This document shows positions 5,373 to 6,968 of a stretch of 6,968 bases of DNA, one piece after another. Every line of letters begins with the position of its first letter. The first letter of the stretch is position 1. Both the position numbers and the translations under genes were made by a program. Source of the DNA: CAZWUZ01 sp964637655 [NCBI: uncultured bacterium] (GTDB lineage: Bacteria > DAOPZR01); NCBI GenBank assembly GCA_964637655.1, contig CAZWUZ010000204.1:1-6968 (forward strand), in the 5' to 3' direction. Below the pieces are notes generated by a model. It was not told the origin of the DNA and made no database searches. It worked only from the letters and a program-made list of their open reading frames with translations.

Positions 5373-5401
5373 TTGCGTTTTTCCCGGGAAAGGGCTACAA
5401 T
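5373..5401 (+). promoter_or_regulatory. sigma70-type promoter upstream of the ThrH-like gene
   Basis: TTGCGT (5373-5378) and TACAAT (5396-5401) are exactly 17 bp apart; the -10 matches consensus at 5 of 6 positions and the -35 at 3 of 6. The predicted start near 5408 leaves a leader of about 22 bp containing AGGAAGGGG (5416-5424) before the GTG at 5430. The site lies in the only gap (70 bp) between the permease and the ThrH-like gene, separating the two transcription units. Confidence 0.6.
5380..5391. repeat. 12-bp perfect palindrome inside the promoter spacer, possible operator
   Basis: TTTCCCGGGAAA is a perfect 12-bp palindrome with no central spacer, placed between the -35 and -10 of the promoter for the ThrH-like gene. 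A dyad here is a typical place for a dimeric repressor to sit. It does not look like a terminator, since it has no loop and no T-tract after it on the plus strand. The regulator is unknown; the functional reading is inference. Confidence 0.4.
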
Positions 5402-5429
5402 CACCGGTCGTTGACAGGAAGGGGCATAC

Positions 5430-6041
5430 GTGGAGAAACCGCTGCTCGTCGCGCTCGATTTCGAGAGCGTGCTGGTCCCCGAGTTCTGGCCGGCCATCGC
5501 CGACGCGGCGGGTGAACCGGCGCTGCGACGCACCACGCGCGACGAGCCCGATTACCACGCGCTGCTGCGCGAGCGGTTCGCGCGGCTGCGCCGCTGCGGG
5601 CTGACGCTGGCGCAGGTACAGGCCATCCTGGCCGGGCTGCAGCCGCTCGACGGGGCCGCGGCATTCCTCGCCCGGCGGCGGGCACGCGGGCCGGTGGTCA
5701 TCCTGTCCGACACATTTGCCGAGTTTGCCCGGCCGCTGCTGGCGCAACTCGCCGAGCCGCTGCTGCTCTGCCACACGCTGACGGTGGACGACACCGGGTT
5801 CATCAGCGGCTGGCACGAGCGCTGCCCGGACAGCAAAGCAGCGACAGTGCGCGCGCTGCGCGGCCTCGGTTACCGCGTGGCGGCGGTCGGCGATTCGCAT
5901 AACGACCTGGCCATGCTGCAGGCCGCCGACCACGGCTGCTGGCTGCAGCCGCCGGCAGCACTGGCACAGGCGCATCCCGCGTTCCCGGTCTGCCGGGACT
6001 ACGCGGACGTGGAAATGAACCTGGGCGGCCTGACCGCCTGA
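5430..6041 (+). CDS. thrH: ThrH-like HAD phosphoserine phosphatase/homoserine phosphotransferase
   Basis: This 203-residue cytoplasmic enzyme matches ThrH in length and motif order. Motif I is [12 protein letters not shown], with nucleophile Asp10 and Glu12 in place of the second Asp of most HAD enzymes, as in ThrH. The segment [16 protein letters not shown] is the ThrH-type cap region. Motif II is [11 protein letters not shown] with Ser93; motif III is Lys136; motif IV is GDSHND (154-159). ThrH of Pseudomonas can hydrolyse O-phosphoserine and transfer its phosphate to homoserine, linking serine and threonine synthesis. Motif I usually reads D-L-E-G in ThrH as I recall; here Gly is replaced by Ser13. 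The GTG start follows a clear AGGAAGGGG. No competing start is near. The next gene begins 13 bp downstream, so the two are probably co-transcribed. Confidence 0.88.
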   Translation: MEKPLLVALDFESVLVPEFWPAIADAAGEPALRRTTRDEPDYHALLRERFARLRRCGLTLAQVQAILAGLQPLDGAAAFLARRRARGPVVILSDTFAEFARPLLAQLAEPLLLCHTLTVDDTGFISGWHERCPDSKAATVRALRGLGYRVAAVGDSHNDLAMLQAADHGCWLQPPAALAQAHPAFPVCRDYADVEMNLGGLTA

Positions 6042-6054
6042 GACGGAGGATGTC

Positions 6055-6968
6055 ATGGACCTGAAGATCAACCTGCCGGAGAGCGAAATCCCGCGCCAGT
6101 GGTATAACGTCGCGGCCGATCTGCCGACCCCGCCGAAGCCGCCGCTCGGCCCTGACGGCAAGCCGATCGGGCCCGAGGCGCTGGCCCCGGTTTTCCCGAT
6201 GAACCTCATCGAGCAGGAAGTCAGCATGGAGCGCTGGCTGAACATTCCCGACGAGATCACTGATATCCTGCTGCGCTGGCGCCCGACCCCGCTGCGCCGC
6301 GCCGTGCACTTCGAGCGCGCGCTCAAAACCCCCGCGCACATCTATTACAAGGACGAGAGCGTCTCGCCCGCGGGCAGTCACAAGGCCAATACCGCGGTAC
6401 CGCAGGCGTGGTACAACAAGCAGTTCGGCATCACCCGCCTGACCACAGAGACCGGGGCGGGGCAATGGGGCAGCGCACTGGCGTTCGCCTGCAAGCTCAT
6501 CGGCGGGCTCGAGTGCAAGGTCTTCATGGTGCGCATCAGTTTCGAGCAGAAACCCTTCCGCAAGACGCTGATGGGGCTGTGGGGCGCCAACTGCGTCGCC
6601 AGTCCGAGCACGGAAACGCAGGCGGGGCGCGACATCCTCGCGAAGTATCCCGACACCCCGGGCTCGCTCGGCATCGCCATCAGCGAGGCGATCGAACAGG
6701 CCGTCACCGACCCGACGGGCAAATCGCGCTACACGCTCGGCAGCGTGCTCAACCACGTGCTGGTACACCAGAGCATCATCGGGCTCGAAGCAAAGAAACA
6801 ACTGGCCCTGGTCGGCATCAAGAACCCCGATGTCATCATCGGCTGCGCGGGGGGCGGCAGCAACTTCGCCGGCATCGCCTTCCCCTTCATCCCCGAGAAA
6901 CTCAACGGGGCGAAGATCGACATCTACCCGGTGGAACCCGCCGCCTGCCCGACCATGACCCGCGGGCC
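6055..6968 (+). CDS. trpB2: type 2 tryptophan synthase beta chain (TrpB2), 3'-truncated by the window
   Basis: The window holds the first 304 codons of a protein that is usually about 430-460 residues; the frame is open to the edge. It uses PLP to join an activated serine to indole, or possibly to deaminate serine. The long N-terminal region with [19 protein letters not shown] (about 15-33) and [11 protein letters not shown] (47-57) is specific to the TrpB2 subfamily and absent from classical TrpB. Further motifs are WRPTPLRRA (75-83), [11 protein letters not shown] with the PLP lysine Lys110, TETGAGQWG (131-139), SLGIAISEA and the phosphate-binding CAGGGSN (264-270). The ATG at 6055 follows GGAGGA (6045-6050); an ATG at 6050 is in another frame. 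No trpA is visible next to it, as expected for non-operonic TrpB2. Adjacency to a phosphoserine enzyme suggests shared serine metabolism. Confidence 0.93.
   Translation, partial: MDLKINLPESEIPRQWYNVAADLPTPPKPPLGPDGKPIGPEALAPVFPMNLIEQEVSMERWLNIPDEITDILLRWRPTPLRRAVHFERALKTPAHIYYKDESVSPAGSHKANTAVPQAWYNKQFGITRLTTETGAGQWGSALAFACKLIGGLECKVFMVRISFEQKPFRKTLMGLWGANCVASPSTETQAGRDILAKYPDTPGSLGIAISEAIEQAVTDPTGKSRYTLGSVLNHVLVHQSIIGLEAKKQLALVGIKNPDVIIGCAGGGSNFAGIAFPFIPEKLNGAKIDIYPVEPAACPTMTRG

Noticed and set aside
5341-5375. Possible terminator after the permease gene
   Set aside because: The CCCGCGG/CCGGG stretch can pair only weakly and the T-run at 5378-5382 belongs to the palindrome in the promoter spacer; no stem followed directly by a T-tract is seen.
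5411-5416. TTGACA resembling a consensus -35
   Set aside because: It lies just before the ribosome binding site and the GTG of the ThrH-like gene; a matching -10 would fall inside the coding sequence and is not seen. The upstream TTGCGT/TACAAT pair fits better.
4274-5536. 420-codon open frame on the minus strand
   Set aside because: It lies antisense to the ATPase, permease and ThrH-like genes. Its product is low-complexity, rich in Arg, Gly, Gln and Glu, with no motif, as expected from an open third-position frame in GC-rich DNA.
5328-6341. 337-codon open frame on the minus strand
   Set aside because: It spans the promoter, the ThrH-like gene and the start of TrpB2 in antisense; no coherent domain.
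5803-6801. 332-codon open frame on the minus strand
   Set aside because: Antisense to TrpB2, whose PLP and glycine-rich motifs are unambiguous; the antisense product is Arg/Ala/Gly-rich without recognisable features.

Overview
This window is high-GC, gene-dense bacterial DNA with almost no intergenic space. It holds eleven complete genes plus one cut by the right edge. Short overlapping stop/start junctions (GTGA, ATGA, TGATG) suggest compact operons. Gene content (a ThrH-type phosphatase, type 2 TrpB, a thioredoxin next to small DUF6132- and DUF2892-like membrane proteins, a Flp-like pilin signal) suggests a Gram-negative, probably Pseudomonadota or a related proteobacterial-type lineage, perhaps with sulfur or redox metabolism. 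That placement is inference: the window has no rRNA or other taxonomic marker.

Layout from left to right. (1) 8-683, plus strand: thioredoxin, then two tiny Cys-containing membrane proteins, translationally coupled. (2) 2406-690, minus strand: a Flp-like prepilin N-terminus fused to an Ig-like domain, then a membrane-anchored protein of unknown family, then an HD-domain phosphohydrolase. This cluster converges on the thioredoxin cluster with only 6 bp between stop codons. (3) 2407-2518: a divergent regulatory region, locally AT-rich, with a good sigma70-type promoter and a dyad symmetry overlapping its -10. (4) 2519-5359, plus strand: a metal (most likely zinc) uptake operon. It comprises a ribbon-helix-helix regulator with a Cys/His tail, a lipoprotein solute-binding protein, an ATPase with a CxxCC N-terminus and a permease; every junction overlaps. 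(5) 5360-6968, plus strand: a promoter with a 12-bp perfect palindrome between its -35 and -10, a ThrH-like phosphoserine phosphatase/homoserine phosphotransferase, and a type 2 tryptophan synthase beta chain (TrpB2), truncated by the window edge.

Three points stand out. The metal operon appears to carry its own regulator, which may sense the metal through its C-terminal Cys/His cluster and act at the dyad. The pilin/Ig-like fusion sits without any visible pilus assembly genes. ThrH beside TrpB2 suggests shared O-phosphoserine/serine chemistry. No rRNA, tRNA, insertion sequence, CRISPR array or convincing intrinsic terminator is visible.
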